From: Paramesorhizobium deserti
GTDB lineage: Bacteria > Pseudomonadota > Alphaproteobacteria > Rhizobiales > Rhizobiaceae
Assembly (NCBI RefSeq): GCF_001558695.1
Contig: NZ_LNTU01000001.1
Location: 620,001 to 684,000, forward strand
DNA: 64,000 bases
Direction: 5' to 3'
Positions 57,380-64,000 of the stretch are shown here, in pieces; the stretch's first letter is position 1, and every line of letters starts with the position of its first letter. Under the pieces are notes generated by a model that saw only the letters and a program-made list of their open reading frames with translations, made no database searches and was not told the DNA's origin. The position numbers and the translations under genes are program-made.

Positions 57380-58219
57380 ATGACGAGAACACAGACTGCA
57401 CGCTCCTTTTCCGTATCGGCCATACCGATCTGCGCTACCATCGCGGGATCGGATTCGGGCGGCGGCGCCGGCATCCAGGCCGACCTCAAGACCTTTTCCG
57501 CGCTTGGCGTCTATGGCGCGAGCGTTATTACCGCTATCACCGCGCAGAACACGAAGGCGGTCACCGCCGTCCACGACATTCCGGCCGATATCGTCACGGC
57601 GCAGATCGAGGCCGTGTTCAGCGATCTCGCCGTCGATGCCGTCAAGATCGGCATGCTGTCGGTACCGGCAACGATCGAAGCCGTGGCGGCGGGGCTTGCC
57701 GCCTTCGGCAAGCCCGTCGTGCTCGACCCCGTCATGGTGGCGAAATCCGGCGATAGGCTGTTGAGCCCGGAAGCGGTATCCACCCTGCGCGAAAGGCTCT
57801 TACCGCTGGCGACGCTTCTGACGCCGAACCTGCCGGAAGCCGCCTGCCTGCTCGATTGCGATGTTGCGCAAAACGAGGGCGAAGCGATCGAACAAGGCAA
57901 GGCGCTGCTGGCGCTTGGGGCGGACGCGGTGCTGATGAAGGGCGGGCACGCGGATGGCGGAGACTGCACCGACCTTCTGATCCACGACGGTCTGCCGCCC
58001 TTCAGGCTGACGGCGCCCCGCATCGCCACCCGCAACACCCATGGCACGGGCTGCACGCTCTCCTCGGCAATCGCCGCGGGACTTGCGAAGGGGCTTTTAC
58101 TGGAAGAGGCCTTTACCGTGGCGCATGGCTATCTGCAGGGTGCGATCATTGCCGCCGACCGCCTCAGCGTCGGCTCAGGCAACGGCCCCGTGCACCATTT
58201 CCATCAGATGTGGGGCTGA
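57380..58219 (+). CDS. thiD: Hydroxymethylpyrimidine/phosphomethylpyrimidine kinase ThiD
   Basis: ThiD phosphorylates HMP and HMP-P to HMP-PP for thiamine coupling. The protein of about 279 residues has the ribokinase-type motifs [20 protein letters not shown] (residues 20-40), [11 protein letters not shown] and the catalytic [15 protein letters not shown] (about 215). ATG 57380 is taken, with GGGATGAG upstream; ATG 57368 is also in frame and possible. It is the first gene of the TPP-regulated operon. A separate HMP source is both ThiC (unlinked) and uptake via ThiY. Confidence 0.94.
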   Translation: MTRTQTARSFSVSAIPICATIAGSDSGGGAGIQADLKTFSALGVYGASVITAITAQNTKAVTAVHDIPADIVTAQIEAVFSDLAVDAVKIGMLSVPATIEAVAAGLAAFGKPVVLDPVMVAKSGDRLLSPEAVSTLRERLLPLATLLTPNLPEAACLLDCDVAQNEGEAIEQGKALLALGADAVLMKGGHADGGDCTDLLIHDGLPPFRLTAPRIATRNTHGTGCTLSSAIAAGLAKGLLLEEAFTVAHGYLQGAIIAADRLSVGSGNGPVHHFHQMWG

Positions 58220-58223
58220 AGCC

Positions 58224-59234
58224 ATGCGGATCACCATCATCGGCGCGGGCGTTGCCGGCTTGACTTGCGCCACGGAATTTTCCGAACGGGGTTTCGATGT
58301 CACCGTCGTCGCGCGCAGCGAGCGCATCGGCGACAACAGCTGCTCGTGGTATGCGGGCGGGATGCTCGCGCCCTGGTGCGAGGGCGAAAGCGCCGAGGAG
58401 CCTGTGGTGCGGCTCGGGCAGCAGGCGATCGACTGGTGGGATGCACATGTCGATTGCGTCGAGCGTCAGGGCACGCTCGTCCTTTCGCACACGCGGGATG
58501 CCTCGGAGCTCAGGCGCTTCTCCCGCCGCACCAGCGCCTATGCGACCGTGGATGCAGAGCGAATCGAGGCGCTTGAGCCTGATCTGGCAGGCCGTTTCCG
58601 CCAGGGGCTTTTTTTTCCGGGTGAAGGTCACCTCGATCCGCGCAGGGCGCTTGAGCAACTGGCCGACAAACTCCGCCAGCGTGGCGTGCGGCTGCAGCTC
58701 GGCACGAACTGGAACGAGGCTGCCGCCGACAGCGACCTCATCATCGATTGCCGTGGCCTCGCGGCGAAGGACATGCTCACTGATCTGCGCGGCGTCAAGG
58801 GCGAGATGCTCGTCATCCGCTCGAAAGAGGTGATGCTCCACCGTCCGGTGCGCCTGCTGCATCCGCGCATCCCGCTCTATATCGTGCCGCGCGGCGACGG
58901 CGTCTTCATGGTCGGCGCGACGATGATCGAGAGCGGCGCAGGCAATCGCATTTCCGTACGCTCGGCGCTGGAACTGCTCGGCGCGGCGTTCGCGCTCGAT
59001 CCGGCTTTCGCCGAGGCGGAAATCCTGGAAATGGGCGTCGATGCCCGCCCGGCCTTTCCCGACAATCTGCCGCGCATCCGCCGGCGCGGCCAAACCCTCT
59101 ATGTCAACGGGCTCTACCGCCACGGCTTCCTGCTGGCCCCCGTGCTCGCCCGCATGGCCGTCGAGGCCGTGACCGATCCCACCAAAACACCGGAGCTGAT
59201 GGATGAAAATTATCCTGAACGGCAATCCGCATGA
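58224..59234 (+). CDS. thiO: Glycine oxidase ThiO
   Basis: This 336-residue FAD-dependent glycine oxidase makes iminoglycine for the thiazole ring, as in aerobes lacking ThiH. It has the FAD fold ITIIGAGVAGLTCATEF at the N terminus, YAGGMLAPWCEGES, GEGHLDPRRALEQL and the late YVNGLYRHGFLLAPVLA. The start lies 4 bases after thiD. Its last 32 bases overlap thiS, indicating tight translational coupling. Confidence 0.93.
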   Translation: MRITIIGAGVAGLTCATEFSERGFDVTVVARSERIGDNSCSWYAGGMLAPWCEGESAEEPVVRLGQQAIDWWDAHVDCVERQGTLVLSHTRDASELRRFSRRTSAYATVDAERIEALEPDLAGRFRQGLFFPGEGHLDPRRALEQLADKLRQRGVRLQLGTNWNEAAADSDLIIDCRGLAAKDMLTDLRGVKGEMLVIRSKEVMLHRPVRLLHPRIPLYIVPRGDGVFMVGATMIESGAGNRISVRSALELLGAAFALDPAFAEAEILEMGVDARPAFPDNLPRIRRRGQTLYVNGLYRHGFLLAPVLARMAVEAVTDPTKTPELMDENYPERQSA

Positions 59235-59400
59235 GACCCAAGCCCCCACGCTGGACGCGGTGCTCGTCGAACTCGATTTCGCCGACGCGGTGGTCGCCAC
59301 CGCCGTCAACGGCACGTTCGTGAACGCCGCAGAGCGGGCCGAAACCCGGCTTGCCGATGGCGATCAGGTGGAAATTCTCGCGCCGATGCAGGGAGGCTGA
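59203..59400 (+). CDS. thiS: Sulfur carrier protein ThiS
   Basis: The 65-residue ubiquitin-fold protein begins [15 protein letters not shown] and ends in QGG, the C-terminal Gly-Gly that is adenylated and thiocarboxylated by the ThiF partner. The central [20 protein letters not shown] fits the family. It overlaps the thiO end and is followed at once by thiG. Confidence 0.95.
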   Translation: MKIILNGNPHETQAPTLDAVLVELDFADAVVATAVNGTFVNAAERAETRLADGDQVEILAPMQGG

Positions 59401-59401
59401 C

Positions 59402-60172
59402 ATGTTCGAATTCTATGGAACGCCTGTTGCGAGCAGGCTCTTGCTCGGCACGGCGCAATACCCCTCACCCGCCATCCTTGCCGATGCAGTGCGCGCCTCC
59501 GGCACGGGTATCGTCACCGTGTCGCTCAGGCGCGAATCGGCAGCTGAGCGCGGCGGACAGGATTTCTGGGCGCTGATCAAGGCGCTCGGCGTGCGGGTGC
59601 TCCCCAACACCGCCGGCTGCCACTCGGTGCGCGAGGCCGTCACCACGGCGCATATGGCGCGCGAGGTGTTCGGCACACCCTGGATCAAGCTGGAGGTGAT
59701 CGGCGAGCAGGACACGCTGCAGCCTGATGTGTTCGGTTTGGTGGAGGCCGCCCGCATCCTCTCCGATGATGGTTTCGAAGTCTTCCCCTATACGACCGAG
59801 GATCTGGTGGTCGCCGAACGGCTCATCGAGGCGGGCTGCAAGGTGCTGATGCCGTGGGGCGCGCCGATCGGCTCGGGCCGCGGGCTCAACAACGCCTATG
59901 GTCTGAGAACGCTTCGGGCGCATTTCCCCGATATTCCGCTGGTGATCGATGCCGGCATCGGCCTGCCCTCCCATGCGGCTGAGGCGATGGAGCTCGGTTA
60001 CGACGCGATCCTGCTCAACACTGCAGTCGCCAAGGCTGGCGACCCGGTGATGATGGCGCGGGCCTTCGCCGGGGCGATCGAAGCCGGGCGCCTTGGCTTT
60101 GAAGCCGATCCGATCGAGGCGCGCGACATGGCCGCGCCATCTACCCCGCTCATGGGAAAGGCGTTCCTGTGA
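59402..60172 (+). CDS. thiG: Thiazole synthase ThiG
   Basis: The 256-residue TIM-barrel enzyme condenses deoxyxylulose 5-phosphate, iminoglycine and ThiS-carried sulfur into the thiazole phosphate. It has [13 protein letters not shown], the Schiff-base lysine in [11 protein letters not shown] (about 97), [17 protein letters not shown] and [19 protein letters not shown]. The ATG follows GGGAGG at the end of thiS. Its stop overlaps the thiE start (TGATG). Confidence 0.96.
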   Translation: MFEFYGTPVASRLLLGTAQYPSPAILADAVRASGTGIVTVSLRRESAAERGGQDFWALIKALGVRVLPNTAGCHSVREAVTTAHMAREVFGTPWIKLEVIGEQDTLQPDVFGLVEAARILSDDGFEVFPYTTEDLVVAERLIEAGCKVLMPWGAPIGSGRGLNNAYGLRTLRAHFPDIPLVIDAGIGLPSHAAEAMELGYDAILLNTAVAKAGDPVMMARAFAGAIEAGRLGFEADPIEARDMAAPSTPLMGKAFL

Positions 60173-60780
60173 TGGCGCTCGATCCGTTCTATCCGATCTT
60201 CGATTCCGCCGACTGGCTGGAGCGGCTTCTGCCGCTGGGCGTGAAGCTCGTGCAGTTGCGCATCAAGAATAAGGACGAGGAGACGCTGCGTATGGAAATT
60301 CGCCGCGCCCGCGATCTCTGCGCGGCCCACCAATGCCAGCTCATCGTCAATGACTATTGGCGGCTCGCCATTGAGGAGGGTTGCGATTTCATCCATCTCG
60401 GCCAGGAGGATCTGGATGAGGCCGATCTCACTGCCATCCGCAAAGCAGGGCTGAAGCTCGGTGTTTCTAGCCATGACGGGGCGGAACTCGATCGCGCGCT
60501 GGCGGTCAGGCCGGATTATATCGCGCTTGGGCCGATCTACCCGACCATCCTGAAAAAGATGAAGTGGAGTGAGCAGGGGCTGGAGCGGCTCACCGAATGG
60601 AAGGCGCAGATCGGCGACATTCCGCTGGTCGCGATCGGCGGAATGACCGTCGAGCGCGCGCCCGGCGCCTTCGCCGCCGGAGCCGATATCGTCTCGGTCG
60701 TGACCGACATCACCCTTAATGCCGATCCGGAAGCGCGGGTCAAGGAATGGATGGCGGCGACGCGGGGGCATCTCCGATGA
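60172..60780 (+). CDS. thiE: Thiamine-phosphate synthase ThiE
   Basis: The 202-residue barrel enzyme couples HMP-PP with thiazole phosphate to thiamine monophosphate. It has VKLVQLRIKNKDE, QLIVNDYWRLAIE, HLGQEDLDEADL, ALGPIYPTILKKM and VAIGGMTVERAPGAFAAGAD. ATG 60172 overlaps the thiG stop; GTG 60169 is in frame but less likely. It overlaps the next gene by ATGA. Confidence 0.94.
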   Translation: MALDPFYPIFDSADWLERLLPLGVKLVQLRIKNKDEETLRMEIRRARDLCAAHQCQLIVNDYWRLAIEEGCDFIHLGQEDLDEADLTAIRKAGLKLGVSSHDGAELDRALAVRPDYIALGPIYPTILKKMKWSEQGLERLTEWKAQIGDIPLVAIGGMTVERAPGAFAAGADIVSVVTDITLNADPEARVKEWMAATRGHLR

Positions 60781-61754
60781 ATCGTTATGCACGCCAGGAA
60801 ATCCTGCCCGAGGTCGGTGCAGAGGGTCAGGCAAAGCTGCGAAAGGCGCATGTGCTTGTCGTCGGTGCGGGCGGGCTCGGTTGCCCGGCGCTGCAATATC
60901 TCGTCGGCGCCGGCATTGGGCGGATCACGCTGGTGGACCCTGACATCGTCGATCGCGGCAATCTGCATCGCCAGCCGCTCTATGGCGAAAGGAGCCTTGA
61001 CCAGCCCAAGGCGTTGGCGGCGCGCGATGCGTTGCGCGATCTCAACCCGGAAACGGAGGTCACACCCGTCGTCGCCGCGCTCGATCCGGCGAATGCGGAA
61101 AGGCTGGTGGCGCAAGCCGATATCGCGATGGATTGCGCCGACAGCTTCGCCGCCAGCTATATCCTGTCCGACACCTGCCATGCGCTCGGCAAGCCGCTGA
61201 TCTCGGCTTCGGTCCTGGGCCTCTCGGGCTATGTCGGCGGCTTTTGCGGCGGCGCGCCGTCGATGCGGGCCGTCTTCCCGGACCTGCCGAAGACGCTTGC
61301 CACCTGCGCCACCGCCGGCGTGCTCGGCCCTGTCGTCGGCACATTCGGCGCGCTGCAGGCGCAGATGGCGCTGGCCGTGCTGCTCGGCCTCGAGCCATCG
61401 CCGCTCGGCAACATGATCTCCATCGATCTCAAGCGCTTTTCGTTCCGCAGCTTCCGCTTTGACAATGCGCCGGAGCCGGAGCGCATCCCCTTCCCGTTCA
61501 TAGCGCCAGCCAGCCTTCGCGATGACGATCTGCTGGTCGAGCTGCGCGGCACCGAAGAGGCGCCGCGCTCGCTGCGCGGCGATGCCGTGCGCACCAGTGT
61601 TGATGCCTTCCGCGAGGAAAGCATCGTTCCGCCTAACGGCCGGCGGGTGGTGATGTGCTGTCGCAGCGGGCTTCGCGCCTGGCGCGCGGCCTCCGCCCTC
61701 AAGCGCTACTGGGCGGGCGAAATCGCATTGATCGCGGCTGGTGACGCCGGCTGA
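60777..61754 (+). CDS. thiF: ThiF/MoeB-family adenylyltransferase with C-terminal rhodanese domain
   Basis: The 325-residue protein adenylates the ThiS C terminus. The Rossmann part has VVGAGGLGCPALQYLVGAG (about 30), NLHRQPLYGERSLDQPKA (about 70) and CATAGVLGPVVGTFGALQA. A truncated rhodanese-like domain ends in the loop VMCCRSGLRAWRAA, whose cysteine could carry sulfur. The usual zinc CxxC before the CATAGVLG segment is replaced by APSMRAVF, so structural zinc appears lost. The start is the ATGA overlap with thiE. Confidence 0.9.
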   Translation: MNRYARQEILPEVGAEGQAKLRKAHVLVVGAGGLGCPALQYLVGAGIGRITLVDPDIVDRGNLHRQPLYGERSLDQPKALAARDALRDLNPETEVTPVVAALDPANAERLVAQADIAMDCADSFAASYILSDTCHALGKPLISASVLGLSGYVGGFCGGAPSMRAVFPDLPKTLATCATAGVLGPVVGTFGALQAQMALAVLLGLEPSPLGNMISIDLKRFSFRSFRFDNAPEPERIPFPFIAPASLRDDDLLVELRGTEEAPRSLRGDAVRTSVDAFREESIVPPNGRRVVMCCRSGLRAWRAASALKRYWAGEIALIAAGDAG

Positions 61755-61788
61755 ACCGTTCCCCTTATCCCACCGGAGGAGATATCCC

Positions 61789-62736
61789 TTGAAGTTCGTT
61801 TGTTTCCTGCTTGCACTCCTGACTGCCTCGCCGGCGCTCGCCGCCGACAAGCTTTCGCTCATTCTCGACTGGTATGTGAACCCGGACCACGGGCCGATCA
61901 TCATCGCCAGGGAAAAGGGCTTCTTCCGCGAGGAAAACCTCGAGGTGGATATTGTCGCGCCGGCCGATCCATCCGCCCCGCCGAAAATGGTGGCGGCGGG
62001 ACAGGCGGACCTCGCCGTCTCCTATCAGCAGCAGATCCATCTCCAGGCGCATGAAGGCCTGCCATTGCTGCGGGTCGGCACGCTGGTCGGTTCGCCGCTC
62101 AATTGCCTGCTCACCCTTGCCGACGGCCCGGTGAAATCGATCACCGATCTCAAAGGCAAAAAGGTCGGCTTCTCCGTCGCAGGCGTTGAGGAATCGATCC
62201 TCCAGACGATCCTCGCCAAGAACGGCCTGAAGATGAGCGATGTGGAGCTCATCAACGTCAACTGGTCGCTCGCGCCTTCACTGATGTCGAAGCAGGTCGA
62301 TGCTGTCATCGGCGCCTATCGCAATGTCGAGCTGAACCAGATGGAGGTCGAGGGCGTGAAGGGCCGCTGCTTCTATGTCGAGGAGGAAGGCGTGCCGCCT
62401 TATGACGAGCTGATCTATGTCGCCAATTCCAAGACCATGGACAAGGACAAGATCTCCCGCTTCCTCGCCGCCACGGAGAAGGCGACGCAGTTCATCCTGA
62501 ACCATCCACAGGAGAGCTACGAGATCTATGCCTCGACCGGCAAGGAGTTGCAGGACGAGCTCAACAAGCGCGCCTGGTTCGACACGCTGCCGCGCTTCGC
62601 GCTCCGGCCCGCGGCGCTCGATATCGGACGCTACCGGCGCTACGAGGCGTTCCTGAAGGAACACGGCCTGGTGCCGTCTATCCTGCCCGTCGAGAAAATT
62701 GCCATCGATGTGAATGCAGAAGGACCGGCACAATGA
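61789..62736 (+). CDS. thiY: ABC transporter substrate-binding protein for thiamine pyrimidine precursor, ThiY-like
   Basis: This 315-residue NMT1-domain protein has a signal peptide (KFVCFLLALLTASPALA). The mature part starts ADKLSLILDWYVNPDHGPII, typical of ThiY/THI5-like proteins binding formyl-aminopyrimidine or HMP. Other landmarks are VAPADPSAPPKMVAAGQAD and YVEEEGVPPYDELIY. TTG 61789 is chosen because GGAGGAG lies 7 bases upstream and the signal peptide begins there. It is coupled to tenA by ATGA, consistent with salvage of degraded thiamine. Confidence 0.92.
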   Translation: MKFVCFLLALLTASPALAADKLSLILDWYVNPDHGPIIIAREKGFFREENLEVDIVAPADPSAPPKMVAAGQADLAVSYQQQIHLQAHEGLPLLRVGTLVGSPLNCLLTLADGPVKSITDLKGKKVGFSVAGVEESILQTILAKNGLKMSDVELINVNWSLAPSLMSKQVDAVIGAYRNVELNQMEVEGVKGRCFYVEEEGVPPYDELIYVANSKTMDKDKISRFLAATEKATQFILNHPQESYEIYASTGKELQDELNKRAWFDTLPRFALRPAALDIGRYRRYEAFLKEHGLVPSILPVEKIAIDVNAEGPAQ

Positions 62737-63440
62737 ACGTCCTATCATTCGTGAGAACCGATTTCTCCTCGCCCGTCTTCGCCGCCTGGCGCGAGGCGGC
62801 GGGCGACGACTGGACGGCCTATATCGACCATGAATTCGTAAGAAGGCTCGGCGACGGCTCATTGCCGCGCGCCTCATTCATTCATTACCTCATCCAGGAC
62901 TATGTGTTCCTGCGCCATTTCGCCCGTGCCTGGGCGCTCGCCGTGGTCAAGGCCAACAGCCGCGAGGAAATGCGCATCGCGGCCTTGACGGTGGACGCGC
63001 TGGTCAATCATGAGCTGCCGCTGCATGTCGGCATCTGCGCAGAGGAAGGCATAACGGAAGACGCGCTTTTCGCGGCGGAAGAAGCGCCGGAGAACCTCGC
63101 TTACACCCGTTTCGTGCTCGATGCCGGCCATTCCGGCGATTTCCTTGACCTGATGGCGGTGCTCGCGCCCTGCGTGATGGGCTATGGCGAGATCGGCACG
63201 CGGCTTGCCGCCTCCGCGGCGGCCGACACGCCCTATCGCCAGTGGATCGACACCTATGGCGGGCCTGACTATCAGGAAGTCTGCCACAGGGTCGGCCGGC
63301 TGATCGAGCAGGCGGCGCAGGACCGGCTCGGCGCAATCCCGCAGAAGAACCAGCGCTGGCGGCATCTCAGCCAGCAGTTCCGCACGGCCACGAAGCTTGA
63401 AGCCGCCTTCTGGCAGATGGGACTGCGCGGACATGCATGA
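62733..63440 (+). CDS. tenA: TenA-family thiaminase II / aminopyrimidine aminohydrolase
   Basis: The 235-residue helical protein deaminates or hydrolyses thiamine breakdown products to HMP. It carries the FIHYLIQDYVFLRHFARAWA segment (about 50-69), NHELPLHVGICAE and the catalytic cysteine in APCVMGYGEIG (about 147), so it is the TenA_C type. It sits between the ThiY binding protein and the ATPase, exactly as in known formyl-aminopyrimidine salvage operons. Confidence 0.92.
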   Translation: MNVLSFVRTDFSSPVFAAWREAAGDDWTAYIDHEFVRRLGDGSLPRASFIHYLIQDYVFLRHFARAWALAVVKANSREEMRIAALTVDALVNHELPLHVGICAEEGITEDALFAAEEAPENLAYTRFVLDAGHSGDFLDLMAVLAPCVMGYGEIGTRLAASAAADTPYRQWIDTYGGPDYQEVCHRVGRLIEQAAQDRLGAIPQKNQRWRHLSQQFRTATKLEAAFWQMGLRGHA

Positions 63441-64000
63441 AGCGCCGCCCGGGCTTCTGTTGCAGGGCGATTTCCATCATGCCGGGCAGCCGCTTTTCCG
63501 GGACATCCATCTCGGGATCGAGGCAGGCCGATGGACCTGCCTCGTCGGCCCGTCCGGCGTCGGCAAATCGACGCTGCTGCGGCTGATCGCCGGTCTCGAT
63601 ACCGGGGGCGAATTTTCGGGGAGCGTGGCCGCAGGCGACGAAAAGCCGATTGCCGCGCGCGTCGCCTATATGGCGCAGACCGATCTCCTGGCACCGTGGC
63701 TCGATGTCTATGAGAATGTCGTCCTCGGTGCGCGGCTGCGCGGCGAGACGCCGGACCGGGCACGGGCCGAACGGCTTATCGCCCGTGTCGGCCTCGTGCC
63801 GCATCGCCACAAGCGCCCGGCGAGCCTTTCCGGCGGCATGCGGCAGCGCGCAGCCCTTGCCCGCATGCTGATGGAGGACCGGCCGATCGCACTGCTCGAC
63901 GAGCCTTTCGCGGCGCTCGATGCCCGCACCCGCAGCGAGATGCAGGAACTCGCCCATGAAACGCTGGAGGGTCGCACGGTCGTGCTGGTGACGCATGATC
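63433..64000 (+). CDS. thiZ: ABC transporter ATP-binding protein, ThiZ-like (3' end outside window)
   Basis: The frame starting at ATG 63433 (MHEAPPGLLLQ) stays open to the window end, 189 codons. It has Walker A CLVGPSGVGKSTLLRLIAG (about 36-54), Q-loop YMAQTDLLAPWLD, signature LSGGMRQRAALARML, Walker B IALLDEPFAALDAR and the beginning of the H-loop VLVTHD. It overlaps tenA by 8 bases. A ThiX permease gene would be expected just beyond the edge. Confidence 0.92.
   Translation, partial: MHEAPPGLLLQGDFHHAGQPLFRDIHLGIEAGRWTCLVGPSGVGKSTLLRLIAGLDTGGEFSGSVAAGDEKPIAARVAYMAQTDLLAPWLDVYENVVLGARLRGETPDRARAERLIARVGLVPHRHKRPASLSGGMRQRAALARMLMEDRPIALLDEPFAALDARTRSEMQELAHETLEGRTVVLVTHD

Overview
This looks like a chromosomal (or chromid) segment of an alphaproteobacterium of the order Hyphomicrobiales, most likely a member of the Rhizobiaceae (Rhizobium, Agrobacterium, Sinorhizobium or a close relative). 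The evidence is the high GC content, rhizobial families such as GguC and the Atu4866 domain, PreTA-type pyrimidine catabolism under a RutR homologue, and many short GC-rich palindromic intergenic repeats typical of rhizobia. Both ends cut through genes: a TetR-family regulator on the left and a thiamine-precursor ABC ATPase on the right.

Layout. 1-8640: the end of a TetR regulator, a DUF924 protein, an acyl-CoA ligase with a histone-like Lys/Ala/Pro tail, a HAD phosphatase, an M14-type deacylase, pgi and a xylonate-dehydratase-like IlvD/Edd protein. 8828-20262: an orphan CoxG-like protein, then a reductive pyrimidine catabolism locus (preT, preA, rutR, pydC, a DUF559 gene beside a repeat, dihydropyrimidinase) running into an NMT1-type ABC importer whose binding-protein gene is frameshifted. 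Good RutR-type operators lie in both promoter regions. 20421-22465: a TPP riboswitch and thiC. 22660-27010: an RND efflux pair. 27380-35513: gguC, a GntR/FCD regulator, a YtfQRT-YjfF-type sugar importer and an aldose epimerase. 35675-38335: a low-GC pentapeptide protein and the pseudouridine genes psuK and psuG. 38503-40335: an orphan histidine kinase and tRNA-Arg(ACG). 40836-43545: an accessory block (Atu4866 protein, SnoaL-like protein, SDR, LysR). 43585-50637: an amino-acid utilisation locus with a HutC-like repressor, a polar amino acid importer, a histidine-ammonia-lyase homologue lacking the canonical Ala-Ser-Gly triad, and a SolA-like flavin amine oxidase. 50879-56900: membrane glucose dehydrogenase gcd, a XylX-like keto-sugar-acid dehydratase and a PAS-GGDEF-EAL protein. 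57198-64000: a second TPP riboswitch followed by a tightly overlapping thiDOSGEF-thiY-tenA-thiZ operon.

How the parts connect (inference). PsuK/PsuG would release uracil from pseudouridine, and PreTA/PydB/PydC would degrade it to beta-alanine under RutR. The two TPP riboswitches coordinate the unlinked thiC and thiD operons. Gcd, the XylX homologue and the XylD-like dehydratase supply three steps of a Weimberg-type pentose pathway from separate sites. The most unusual locus is 43585-50637: a HutC-type regulator controls import and metabolism of an unknown amino acid or amine, using an MIO-family protein that cannot form the usual cofactor from Ala-Ser-Gly. It is the best candidate here for an undescribed system.
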